Below, piece by piece: positions 6,331 to 11,807 of a DNA stretch of 11,807 nt. Made by a program: the position numbers and the translations under genes. This DNA is from Flavobacteriales bacterium (GTDB lineage: Bacteria; Bacteroidota; Bacteroidia; Flavobacteriales; Flavobacteriaceae): positions 1 through 11,807 of the forward strand of contig JALVLX010000116.1 in NCBI GenBank assembly GCA_027032855.1. The letters run 5' to 3'. The notes under the pieces were generated by a model. It saw nothing but the letters and a program-made list of their open reading frames with translations. It had not been told where the DNA came from and ran no database searches. Positions within the stretch are counted from its first letter, which is position 1. Each line of letters opens with the position of its first letter.

Positions 6331-8529
6331 ATGAAGAAAAAAATCATTATCGCTGTTTTGTCTCTGATTGTTGTAGCGGGCGGTTATTTCGGGTATAAAA
6401 GTATGCAATCCGGTGTCAAGCGCAACCTCTTGAGCGTGTTGCCCGAAAATGCGGTTTATATTCTCAAAACCAACGAACTGACGGATACTTGGAAAGAAGT
6501 CTCTCAAACCAATATTTGGAAACATTTTATCAAAACCAATGGCTTTGAGTATTTGCAATCCGTTGATACCTTGCTCAACCATACCTTGATCGACAACAAA
6601 GCTTTCAAAGTGATTTTTAACAACCGTCCCACGGCTATGGCAGCTTATGTAACAAGCGCTACGACTTACGATTTTGTGTATGTTGTTGATTTACAACAGT
6701 CTGAGTATATCAAAAAGTTGTTAAACCGTATTTTAAAACTGAGTGGTTCGCACAAAGTCGTAAAATTGTCTTACAATCAGACCAAAGTTTATAAACTCAT
6801 TGATAAAAAAAATGCAGATAATACCGTTTATATCACAACTATTGACAATCTGTTGCTTGCATCTTTTTCCTACAAATTGATTAAAAAAGTGCTGGACGAA
6901 AAAAATCAGGAACATTGGTATGAGCGTCCCGGTTTTCAAAAAATCAATGATGAATTAGGAAGCGGTTTGGTGCAATTGTATCTGAATTACAAAGCTTTAC
7001 CGCAATATTTGCGTATTTATTTTGCAAGTTTGTCGCAAGACAACCAAAAAATGATACAGCAATTGGATTTGTCGGGATTTGATATATCGCACGAAGACGA
7101 ACGTATCAAAATGGAAGGTATCACCTTAATGGATTCTACACGTTCTTATCTAAGCGGTATGCTGGATATAAAACCCGGCAAAATAGCCTCTTTTGATGTC
7201 ATTAGCAATGAAACGGCTATGTTGACGGCTATCGGATTTAAAGATTTTGATATGTTTTATCAAAGTTTGCTCAACAGTTATACAGGAAAGGATAAGTCTA
7301 AGCGAACGGCATACCGTCAAAACATTAAAAAACTGGAAAAATTCCTCAAAATTGATTTGCAAGCAGATTTATTTGACTGGATAGGGCAGGAGATTTCAAT
7401 CGTCAAGATGCGTTCCGGTAACCGCCAGCGACCCGCGGACATGCTGTTGTTGATACAAGCAAGTGATATGGACGATGCCCGTGACGGATTGGTACACATA
7501 GCAGAGCAAATCAGAAAACGCTCTCCCTTTAAGTTTAAAACCTATAAATATAAAAACTTTGAAATCAGCTATTTGCATCAAAAAACTTTTTTTAAAACCA
7601 TTTTGGGTGATATGTTTGCCAAGATAGAAAAACCGTATTATTCTTTTATTGAAAATTATGTGGTGTTTAGCAATTCCGAAAAGGTACTTAAAAGCTTTAT
7701 AGATGATTATATTACCGGCAATACATTGTCCCACAATGACGATTTTATGGATTTTAAAGATGAGCTCAACAACAAATCCAATGTATTGTTTTATCTGCAC
7801 ATGCCGAAGCTGTATGATATTATGCAAAAATCTTTAAGTCAAACGGGTAGAAAATCATTGGATGAAAAGAAAGATTTGTTGTTGAGTTTCAGTAGAATAG
7901 GAATGCAACTTGTCAGCAAAAGCGAACATTACGAAACCACCATAGTCATAGACCATGACGAAAAAGCCCTTCAAAAAGAATTAGCCGCACAAATGGCTAA
8001 AAAAGTGGATAAAAGTATTCATAACCGTTTTGTAGAAGATTTGCAGTTTAAAATCTTTTTTCCAGACAGCTTGCAGATTGCCGATGGCAAATATAAACAA
8101 TTCCACGCCGATGGTACCACTCTAAAAGTTGAAGGACAAGTCAAAGATAATTTGCCTTATGGTATTTGGCGTACTTATTACGAATCAGGCAATTTGCAAA
8201 GCGTTGCAAATTATGACGATGGCGAAGTAGATGGAGACTTTTATTATTATTTTGACAAAAAACCTAAAAAAGTATTGATGATTCAAGCCAACTTTGATGA
8301 TGATTTGTTGGATGGTGAATATGTAGAATATTGGGAAAACGGCGCCATAAAAGCCAAATTGCATTATGATGATGGTAAACTGCACGGTGAAGCTTTGTAT
8401 TATTTCTCGACCGGCCAAATCAAGACAAAAGGCAAATTCAGAAAAGGAGGTAAGAAAGGTAAGTGGTTGTTTTACAACAAGAAAGGAGATGTTATTGGTA
8501 AAAAACGTTATTCAGGTGTTCTGTTTTAA
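6331..8529 (+). CDS. Membrane-anchored DUF3352-like protein with C-terminal YwqK/MORN_2 repeats
   Basis: 732 aa from the ATG at 6331. Residues 1-29 are a short basic tail (MKKK) and one hydrophobic segment (IIIAVLSLIVVAGGYFGY), an uncleaved anchor or signal peptide. Residues about 31-570 are a long mixed alpha/beta region whose opening (LLSVLPENAVYILKTN) and later FSNSEKVLKSFIDDY resemble the DUF3352 family of exported proteins with no established function. Residues about 586-728 hold about six repeats of the G-x-W/Y-x-x-Y/F-Y-x-x-G-x-x-K kind (GIWRTYYESGNLQS, GEYVEYWENGAIKA, GEALYYFSTGQIKT, GKWLFYNKKGDVIG), i.e. YwqK/MORN_2 repeats, which form beta-hairpin rods and often mediate binding. A TTG 24 bases upstream is in frame but sits in the -7 box, so the ATG is preferred. 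The likely location is the periplasm, tethered to a membrane. No partner is indicated by its neighbours. Confidence 0.8.
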   Translation: MKKKIIIAVLSLIVVAGGYFGYKSMQSGVKRNLLSVLPENAVYILKTNELTDTWKEVSQTNIWKHFIKTNGFEYLQSVDTLLNHTLIDNKAFKVIFNNRPTAMAAYVTSATTYDFVYVVDLQQSEYIKKLLNRILKLSGSHKVVKLSYNQTKVYKLIDKKNADNTVYITTIDNLLLASFSYKLIKKVLDEKNQEHWYERPGFQKINDELGSGLVQLYLNYKALPQYLRIYFASLSQDNQKMIQQLDLSGFDISHEDERIKMEGITLMDSTRSYLSGMLDIKPGKIASFDVISNETAMLTAIGFKDFDMFYQSLLNSYTGKDKSKRTAYRQNIKKLEKFLKIDLQADLFDWIGQEISIVKMRSGNRQRPADMLLLIQASDMDDARDGLVHIAEQIRKRSPFKFKTYKYKNFEISYLHQKTFFKTILGDMFAKIEKPYYSFIENYVVFSNSEKVLKSFIDDYITGNTLSHNDDFMDFKDELNNKSNVLFYLHMPKLYDIMQKSLSQTGRKSLDEKKDLLLSFSRIGMQLVSKSEHYETTIVIDHDEKALQKELAAQMAKKVDKSIHNRFVEDLQFKIFFPDSLQIADGKYKQFHADGTTLKVEGQVKDNLPYGIWRTYYESGNLQSVANYDDGEVDGDFYYYFDKKPKKVLMIQANFDDDLLDGEYVEYWENGAIKAKLHYDDGKLHGEALYYFSTGQIKTKGKFRKGGKKGKWLFYNKKGDVIGKKRYSGVLF

Positions 8530-8599
8530 GATATACTTATCAACCAATTTTTGTAAATAAATAGAATTATGCAAAAAGGTACAGATAAAAATAAAATTT

Positions 8600-8607
8600 T
8601 ACCTTTG
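8600..8607 (+). promoter_or_regulatory. Candidate -7 promoter box for the deaminase gene
   Basis: TACCTTTG matches TAnnTTTG, 16 bases before the TTG start at 8624. No -33 TTG is visible at the usual spacing. The leader would be very short. Confidence 0.4.
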
Positions 8608-8623
8608 AGAAAATTTTTTTAGT

Positions 8624-9634
8624 TTGAACATAACCGATTTTATCAATCAAATGCCAAAAGCAGAATTACACCTGCATATTGAAGGGAGTTTTGAACCGGA
8701 ATTGATGTTCAAAATTGCCAAACGCAATGGTATAAAACTGACTTATAAAGACATCGACAGTTTAAAGCAAGCTTATAATTTCAACAACCTGCAAGAGTTT
8801 CTGGATATTTATTATGCCGGAGCTAATGTGTTGCAAACCGAACAGGATTTTTATGATTTGACTTGGGCTTATTTAGAAAAAATCCACAGCCAAAATGTAA
8901 TCCATACCGAAATCTTTTTTGATCCGCAGACCCATACCGAACGGGGGGTTGCTTTTGACACGGTTATCAAAGGTATTAACCGTGCTTTGCAAGACGGACA
9001 AAGCAAATTAGGAATCAGTTATGTGTTGATAATGAGCTTTTTGCGTCATTTAGACGAAGCTTCGGCTTTTGAAACGCTTGAAGCGGCTTTAGCTTATAAA
9101 GACATGATTAAGGCAGTCGGCTTGGATTCATCGGAAGTAGGGAATCCGCCTGAAAAATTTCAAAAAGTATTTGAAGCGGCACGCAACGAAGGTTTTTTAA
9201 CAGTAGCACATGCAGGAGAAGAAGGACCGGCTGAATATGTTTGGGGCGCATTAGACTTGCTAAAAGTTTCCAGAATAGATCATGGCAATCGTTCTTTGGA
9301 AGATGAAGCACTGATCAAAAGATTGGTGGATATGCAAATACCTTTAACCGTTTGCCCGTTATCTAATCTCAAACTCAAAGTGGTTAAAGACATGAAAGAC
9401 CACCCCCTTAAAAAGATGTTGCAATTGGGTCTGAAAGCTACGGTAAATTCCGATGACCCTGCATATTTCGGTGGGTACATGAATGAAAATTTCCAAGCTG
9501 TTACTGAAGCCCTTGATTTATCAAAAGCCGAACTGTTACAATTGAGCCGTAACGCCTTTGAAGGCAGTTTTGCCGGTGAAGATTTGAAACAACGGCTGTT
9601 GCAAAAATTAGATGAATTTGAAGCGAATAATTAA
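8624..9634 (+). CDS. add: Adenosine/adenine deaminase family protein, adenine-type by motif
   Basis: 336 aa from a TTG start. It is a zinc-dependent amidohydrolase of the adenosine deaminase family: metal ligands His16 and His18 in ELHLHIEG, His196 and catalytic Glu199 in AHAGEEGP, His220 in RIDHGNRS, Asp277-Asp278 in VNSDDPAYFGGY. The combination of SSEVGNPPEKF, HAGEEGPAEYVWGALDLL, CPLSNLKLKVV and DDPAYFGGY is that of the branch shown to act on adenine (Pseudomonas PA0148-like, fungal Aah1-like), rather than E. coli Add. I therefore predict adenine to hypoxanthine plus ammonia in purine salvage; the symbol add is the customary annotation and may misstate the substrate. The next in-frame start is ATG 8651, but it would cut the helix before PKAELHLH, so TTG 8624 is favoured. 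Cytoplasmic; no Shine-Dalgarno. Confidence 0.9.
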   Translation: MNITDFINQMPKAELHLHIEGSFEPELMFKIAKRNGIKLTYKDIDSLKQAYNFNNLQEFLDIYYAGANVLQTEQDFYDLTWAYLEKIHSQNVIHTEIFFDPQTHTERGVAFDTVIKGINRALQDGQSKLGISYVLIMSFLRHLDEASAFETLEAALAYKDMIKAVGLDSSEVGNPPEKFQKVFEAARNEGFLTVAHAGEEGPAEYVWGALDLLKVSRIDHGNRSLEDEALIKRLVDMQIPLTVCPLSNLKLKVVKDMKDHPLKKMLQLGLKATVNSDDPAYFGGYMNENFQAVTEALDLSKAELLQLSRNAFEGSFAGEDLKQRLLQKLDEFEANN

Positions 9635-9663
9635 TCAGTAGAAAGCGACAAAGCGAAAAAGTG
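9635..9663. repeat. Intergenic repeat, copy 1 (TCAGTAGAAA family)
   Basis: Starts directly after the deaminase stop codon. 24 of 29 bases match 11086-11114, which lies just after the hemW stop codon in the same orientation. The shared core is TCAGTAGAAA followed by an A-rich stretch ending AAAAGTG. Confidence 0.6.
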
Positions 9664-9682
9664 CCAAGTGCGCGGGAGAATG

Positions 9683-9732
9683 TGATAATGAGCCGTTAGT
9701 GTTGTAGGCGCTGACACAACAGTCGATTATCA
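9683..9732. repeat. Nested stem-loop in the gap after the deaminase gene
   Basis: The outer arms TGATAAT (9683-9689) and ATTATCA (9726-9732) and the inner arms TGTTGT (9700-9705) and ACAACA (9716-9721) are both perfect pairs, giving a two-part stem with a 10-base apical loop. There is no T-tract, so this is more likely part of a dispersed repeat than a classical terminator. Confidence 0.5.
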
Positions 9733-9759
9733 TTTCGACAAAGTGGTCATAGGAACGCC

Positions 9760-9847
9760 TGTCATTTCGAAGGAGGAACGACTGAGAAATCTAAATTAAT
9801 AGAATTGAAAATGAGATTTCTCCTCACTACGTTCGTTCGAAATGACA
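9760..9847. repeat. Palindromic dispersed repeat (GTCATTTCGAA ... TTCGAAATGAC)
   Basis: The left arm 9760-9792 and right arm 9814-9847 are imperfect inverted copies: 12 identical outer bases (TGTCATTTCGAA) and 9 identical inner bases (GAGAAATCT), with a diverged middle and a 21-base AT-rich loop. A degenerate extra arm (ATCATTTCGAC) precedes it at 9729-9739. Such elements are commonly scattered through bacterial intergenic DNA, resembling REP or MITE-like units. No coding capacity is seen. Confidence 0.75.
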
Positions 9848-9900
9848 AAGGATAATGAAATAACAGACAACATCAATAAACAAAGTATTCAATGAAACAC

Positions 9901-9935
9901 AACTTTCAACATTTTACTTTCAACTTTCAACTTTG
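9901..9935. repeat. Heptad repeat, five units, running into the hemW start
   Basis: Five units of 7 bp: AACTTTC, AACATTT, TACTTTC, AACTTTC, AACTTTG. It is the same heptad as at 6259-6286 and 11599-11626. It occupies the place of the ribosome binding region of hemW and ends in the first possible TTG start codon. Confidence 0.8.
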
Positions 9936-9938
9936 ATA

Positions 9939-11069
9939 TTGGCAGGTATCTACATACATATCCCCTTCTGCAAGCAAGCCTGTTATTATTGCAACTTTCA
10001 TTTCAGCACATCGCTGAAGCATAAAGATGCATTAATCGATACGATATTGGAAGAAATTGACAGTCGTGCACCGGCGTGGCAAAATTTTCAGTATGATACC
10101 GTTTACTTTGGAGGCGGTACACCTTCATTGTTGCCGGTAGCGGATATCGAGAAAATATTAAGCAAATTGCACCAATATTTCACAATCAGTCCGGATGCGG
10201 AAATAACTTTGGAAGCCAATCCGGACGATTTGTCTTTGGAAAAACTTAACAACTTAAAATCGTTGGGTATCAACAGATTGAGTATTGGCATTCAATCCTT
10301 TTTTGATGAAGATTTGCAAAAACTCAACCGCTCGCATAATGGCAAACAAGCCACACAAGTTATTGAAAATGCACACCAAGCCGGTTTTGACAATATTACT
10401 ATTGATTTGATTTACGGTATTCCGGGATTGTCAGATGAAAAATTTTTATCCAACATTCAGAAAGTTTTGGATTTTCAAATACCGCATGTGTCCGCTTATG
10501 CCTTAACCGTAGAACTGCAAACTGCTTTGGCGTGGCAAATCAGCAAACAAAAATTTCCACCTGTTTCCGAAGATCAAGTTGCTCGCCAATTTTATTTGTT
10601 ACGAGATACGCTATTAGATAATGGTTTTGATCACTACGAAATATCCAATTTTGCCAAACCGTCTTTTATATCCCGGCACAATAGTCACTACTGGCAAAAC
10701 ATTCCGTATTTGGGTTTGGGTCCGGCAGCACATTCCTACAACGGTAAAGAACGGTGTTGGAATATTGCCAATAATGCACATTATATTAAAAACCTGAAAT
10801 CCGGTAATTATTTTGAAAAAGAAATTTTAACACCACAAGATATTTTTAACGAATATTTGATGACCGGCTTGCGTACGTCACGGGGTGTCAACCTTGATGA
10901 TATTGCCCGTTTAGGGGGTGAATTTTCCGGTTATTTACAAAAACAAAGTCGGATATATATTGAAAATCAACAGCTTATTTTAGAAGATGGTTTTTTAAAA
11001 CCCCACCCGGCTCATTGGTTTGTGATTGAAGGGATTATCAGTGATTTGTTTTTAGTAGCAAGTAACTAG
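9939..11069 (+). CDS. hemW: HemW-type radical SAM protein (haem chaperone, HemN-like)
   Basis: 376 aa from TTG 9939, equal to the usual length of HemW (E. coli about 378). The radical SAM motif is C-x3-C-x2-C in FCKQACYYCNF (Cys11, Cys15, Cys18), which binds a 4Fe-4S cluster. The residue two after the last Cys is Phe, where true HemN (coproporphyrinogen III dehydrogenase) has a fourth Cys, so this is HemW, a haem-binding chaperone rather than the oxidase. Further family marks are FGGGTPSLLP, LEANPDD, RLSIGIQSFFDEDLQKLNRSH, DLIYGIPG, YEISNFAKP and the GLGPAAHSY segment. An in-frame TTG at 9933 is also possible, but the family normally begins M-A-G-I-Y-I-H-I-P-F-C, which 9939 gives. No ATG in frame lies nearby; no Shine-Dalgarno. 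Transcribed alone; probable terminator at 11194-11224. Confidence 0.92.
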   Translation: MAGIYIHIPFCKQACYYCNFHFSTSLKHKDALIDTILEEIDSRAPAWQNFQYDTVYFGGGTPSLLPVADIEKILSKLHQYFTISPDAEITLEANPDDLSLEKLNNLKSLGINRLSIGIQSFFDEDLQKLNRSHNGKQATQVIENAHQAGFDNITIDLIYGIPGLSDEKFLSNIQKVLDFQIPHVSAYALTVELQTALAWQISKQKFPPVSEDQVARQFYLLRDTLLDNGFDHYEISNFAKPSFISRHNSHYWQNIPYLGLGPAAHSYNGKERCWNIANNAHYIKNLKSGNYFEKEILTPQDIFNEYLMTGLRTSRGVNLDDIARLGGEFSGYLQKQSRIYIENQQLILEDGFLKPHPAHWFVIEGIISDLFLVASN

Positions 11070-11085
11070 TATCAAGTGGAGCGTC

Positions 11086-11114
11086 TCAGTAGAAAATGAT
11101 AAAGCTGAAAAGTG
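11086..11114. repeat. Intergenic repeat, copy 2 (TCAGTAGAAA family)
   Basis: 24 of 29 bases match 9635-9663, and it likewise follows the stop codon of a plus-strand gene, here hemW, by 16 bases. Beyond it a second short hairpin, GGGATT (11144-11149) with AATCCC (11161-11166), is seen. The remaining bases to 11193 show no gene. Confidence 0.6.
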
Positions 11115-11193
11115 TGTTATATTACGCACCTTTGGCGCTTTACGGGATTGTGTACATTCAAATCCCTGTCCTGTCAAAGTACCCATTAGTTTG

Positions 11194-11224
11194 GCTGTTA
11201 CGCATCAATTAACAGCTTTTATTT
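11194..11224 (+). terminator. Probable terminator of hemW
   Basis: GCTGTTA (11194-11200) and TAACAGC (11210-11216) pair perfectly over 7 bp around a 9-base loop and are followed by TTTTATTTT. It lies 124 bases after the hemW stop codon, so the transcript would carry a long 3' tail. Confidence 0.55.
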
Positions 11225-11286
11225 TGTATTTGGTGAATTATTCGGTATTTATGTCAGTTCGGGCTATAGAAGCAAATTTTAAAAGT

Positions 11287-11317
11287 AAAAACCGCCTTGA
11301 ATTTCAAGACGGTTTTT
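11287..11317. terminator. Bidirectional terminator between hemW and rpsU
   Basis: Arms 11287-11300 and 11304-11317 pair over 14 positions with one C-A mismatch, around the 3-base loop ATT. A-runs flank the left and T-runs the right. It sits 19 bases beyond the rpsU stop (minus strand) and can also stop any read-through from hemW, which converges on it. Confidence 0.85.
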
Positions 11318-11336
11318 TAGGTTACTAAAACGTAGT

Positions 11337-11534
11337 TTAGTATTGATCTTCCATATCACGAAGACGTTGGATATACTTCGCTTTAAGGATTTGTTGTCTG
11401 CGTTTGACAGAAGGTTTTGTAAACTCTTTTCGTTGTCTGATTTGACGCATCATTTTGGTTTGGTCAAATTTACGTTTAAAACGCTTTAAAGCTCTGTCAA
11501 TAGACTCTCCTTCTTTTACAGGTATGATCAACAT
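11337..11534 (-). CDS. rpsU: 30S ribosomal protein bS21
   Basis: 65 aa, highly basic, matching bS21 over its whole length: MLIIPVKEGESIDRALKRFKRKF at the N-terminus, RQIRQRKEFTKPSVKRR in the middle and a helical K/R-rich C-terminus. It binds the 30S subunit near the 3' end of 16S rRNA. In flavobacteria, work on Flavobacterium johnsoniae showed that bS21 helps hide the anti-Shine-Dalgarno of 16S rRNA, with a tyrosine near position 54 implicated; Tyr54 is present here, as I recall that position. The start is fixed by the GAGGTG motif 7 bases upstream, the only strong Shine-Dalgarno in the window. The gene lies downstream of an rrn operon on the same strand, but the rrn terminator and a separate -7 box indicate its own transcription. 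Confidence 0.95.
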   Translation of the reverse strand: MLIIPVKEGESIDRALKRFKRKFDQTKMMRQIRQRKEFTKPSVKRRQQILKAKYIQRLRDMEDQY

Positions 11535-11541
11535 AATTTTA

Positions 11542-11547
11542 CACCTC
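11542..11547 (-). promoter_or_regulatory. Strong Shine-Dalgarno of rpsU
   Basis: Read on the minus strand: GAGGTG, preceded by an A-run and followed by 7 bases before the ATG, ideal pairing and spacing with the 16S anti-Shine-Dalgarno CCTCC/CACCTC. No other gene in the window has such a motif. Confidence 0.85.
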
Positions 11548-11581
11548 TTTTTTTTATTGGTTAATAATTAATTTTGAGCGA

Positions 11582-11589
11582 CAAAGATA
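11582..11589 (-). promoter_or_regulatory. Candidate -7 promoter box for rpsU
   Basis: On the minus strand this reads TATCTTTG, a full match to TAnnTTTG, 47 bases before the ATG, leaving a leader of roughly 40 bases that holds the Shine-Dalgarno. The heptad repeat covers the expected -33 region, and no TTG at the usual spacing is seen. Confidence 0.45.
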
Positions 11590-11598
11590 CAAAATTTA

Positions 11599-11626
11599 GT
11601 TGAAAGTTGAATGTTAAAAGTTGAAA
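11599..11626. repeat. Heptad repeat, four units (opposite orientation)
   Basis: Units GTTGAAA, GTTGAAT, GTTAAAA, GTTGAAA, the reverse complement of the AACTTTC-type heptad seen at 6259-6286 and 9901-9935. It lies upstream of the rpsU -7 box. Confidence 0.75.
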
Positions 11627-11644
11627 GTTTTCTTAGGGTATATT

Positions 11645-11677
11645 AGACCTAACTGGTTTTGGAAATCTATCAGGTCT
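11645..11677. repeat. Imperfect palindrome AGACCT ... AGGTCT
   Basis: The ends AGACCT (11645-11650) and AGGTCT (11672-11677) pair perfectly, and part of the interior also pairs around a T/A-rich centre. It resembles an intergenic palindrome I recall as frequent in flavobacterial genomes. It is placed between the rrn terminator and rpsU and may act as a second stop signal or be a dispersed repeat. Confidence 0.55.
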
Positions 11678-11686
11678 TAAAATAAA

Positions 11687-11717
11687 AAAACCGCACTTGT
11701 TAAACAAATGCGGTTTT
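11687..11717 (-). terminator. Terminator of the rRNA operon
   Basis: Arms 11687-11700 and 11704-11717 pair over 14 positions with one C-A mismatch and the 3-base loop TAA. Read on the minus strand, it follows the 5S gene by about 12 bases and ends in TTTTTTTATT. Confidence 0.85.
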
Positions 11718-11729
11718 AATTAAAAAAGA

Positions 11730-11807
11730 CGGGCGGCGACTTACTTTTCCACCTGTTGGCAGTATCATCAGCGCAGTCGGGCTTAACTTCTCTGTTCGGT
11801 ATGGGAA
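11730..11807 (-). rRNA. rrf: 5S ribosomal RNA, 3' part (runs off right edge)
   Basis: On the minus strand the last 78 bases of the window read TTCCCATACCGAACAGAGAA, then GTTAAGCCC, GATGATACTGCC and finally GTCGCCGCC, the conserved helix and loop sequences of the 3' two-thirds of bacterial 5S rRNA. The 5' part (about 30-40 bases) lies outside. The 3' boundary near 11730 is approximate. Its position implies a 16S-23S-5S operon to the right, transcribed toward lower coordinates. Confidence 0.93.

Noticed and set aside
8086..8520. Toxin-antitoxin element, as some databases label YwqK-repeat proteins
   Set aside because: The repeats are the tail of one large exported protein and no toxin gene is adjacent; the label comes from a distant namesake.
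8366..8560. Small plus-strand frame overlapping the end of the DUF3352-like gene
   Set aside because: A shifted reading of the repeat region without promoter, start signal or plausible composition.
9939..11069. Coproporphyrinogen III dehydrogenase HemN
   Set aside because: The fourth cysteine of the HemN C-x3-C-x2-C-x-C motif is replaced by Phe, and the length and sequence marks are those of HemW.

Overview
The window looks like chromosomal DNA from a low-GC member of the Bacteroidota, most likely a flavobacterium-like organism. Four things point there: (i) several gene starts are preceded by TAnnTTTG elements, the -7 box of this phylum; (ii) almost no gene has a Shine-Dalgarno sequence, except rpsU; (iii) the cell-envelope genes are typical (OmpA-domain and KK-rich lipoproteins, a LytTR regulator with a 7TM LytS-type kinase, a DUF3352-like protein with YwqK/MORN_2 repeats); (iv) the intergenic repeats resemble those of such genomes. 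The species cannot be read from the sequence.

Layout. 1-134: start of a lipoprotein gene running off the left edge (minus). 181-224: strong terminator hairpin. 232-2087: two-gene minus-strand unit, a small lipoprotein followed by an OmpA-domain envelope protein. 2088-2384: divergent regulatory region with three copies of TGAACGAC, two direct and exactly 42 bp apart, one inverted. 2385-4647: two-component system, LytTR response regulator then a 7TM sensor kinase, genes 1 bp apart. 4658-5569 (minus): serine-dependent glutaminase, converging on the kinase gene with 10 bp between stops. 5744-5797: tandem 9/18-bp repeat. 5802-6197 (minus): very small beta-carbonic-anhydrase-like protein. 6331-8529 (plus): 732-aa membrane-anchored DUF3352/MORN_2 protein. 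8624-9634 (plus): adenosine/adenine deaminase family enzyme, adenine type by motif. 9635-9932: about 300 bp without a gene, filled with palindromic and heptad repeats. 9939-11069 (plus): HemW-type radical SAM protein. 11337-11534 (minus): ribosomal protein bS21 with a strong Shine-Dalgarno. 11687-11807: rRNA operon terminator and the 3' part of 5S rRNA (minus), the tail of an rrn operon entering from the right.

How it fits together. Most genes are ordinary and unlinked in function: nitrogen metabolism (glutaminase, purine deaminase), bicarbonate chemistry, haem handling, translation and envelope. No defence system, CRISPR array, prophage or IS element was seen. The most notable signals are regulatory: the repeated TGAACGAC sites between the envelope operon and the LytTR system, which suggest autoregulation and possibly control of both sides, and the lone strong Shine-Dalgarno before rpsU, which fits the bS21 autogenous control described for flavobacteria. 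A heptad repeat (AACTTTC) recurs in three intergenic gaps. All functional calls are from reading the sequence; no database search was made.
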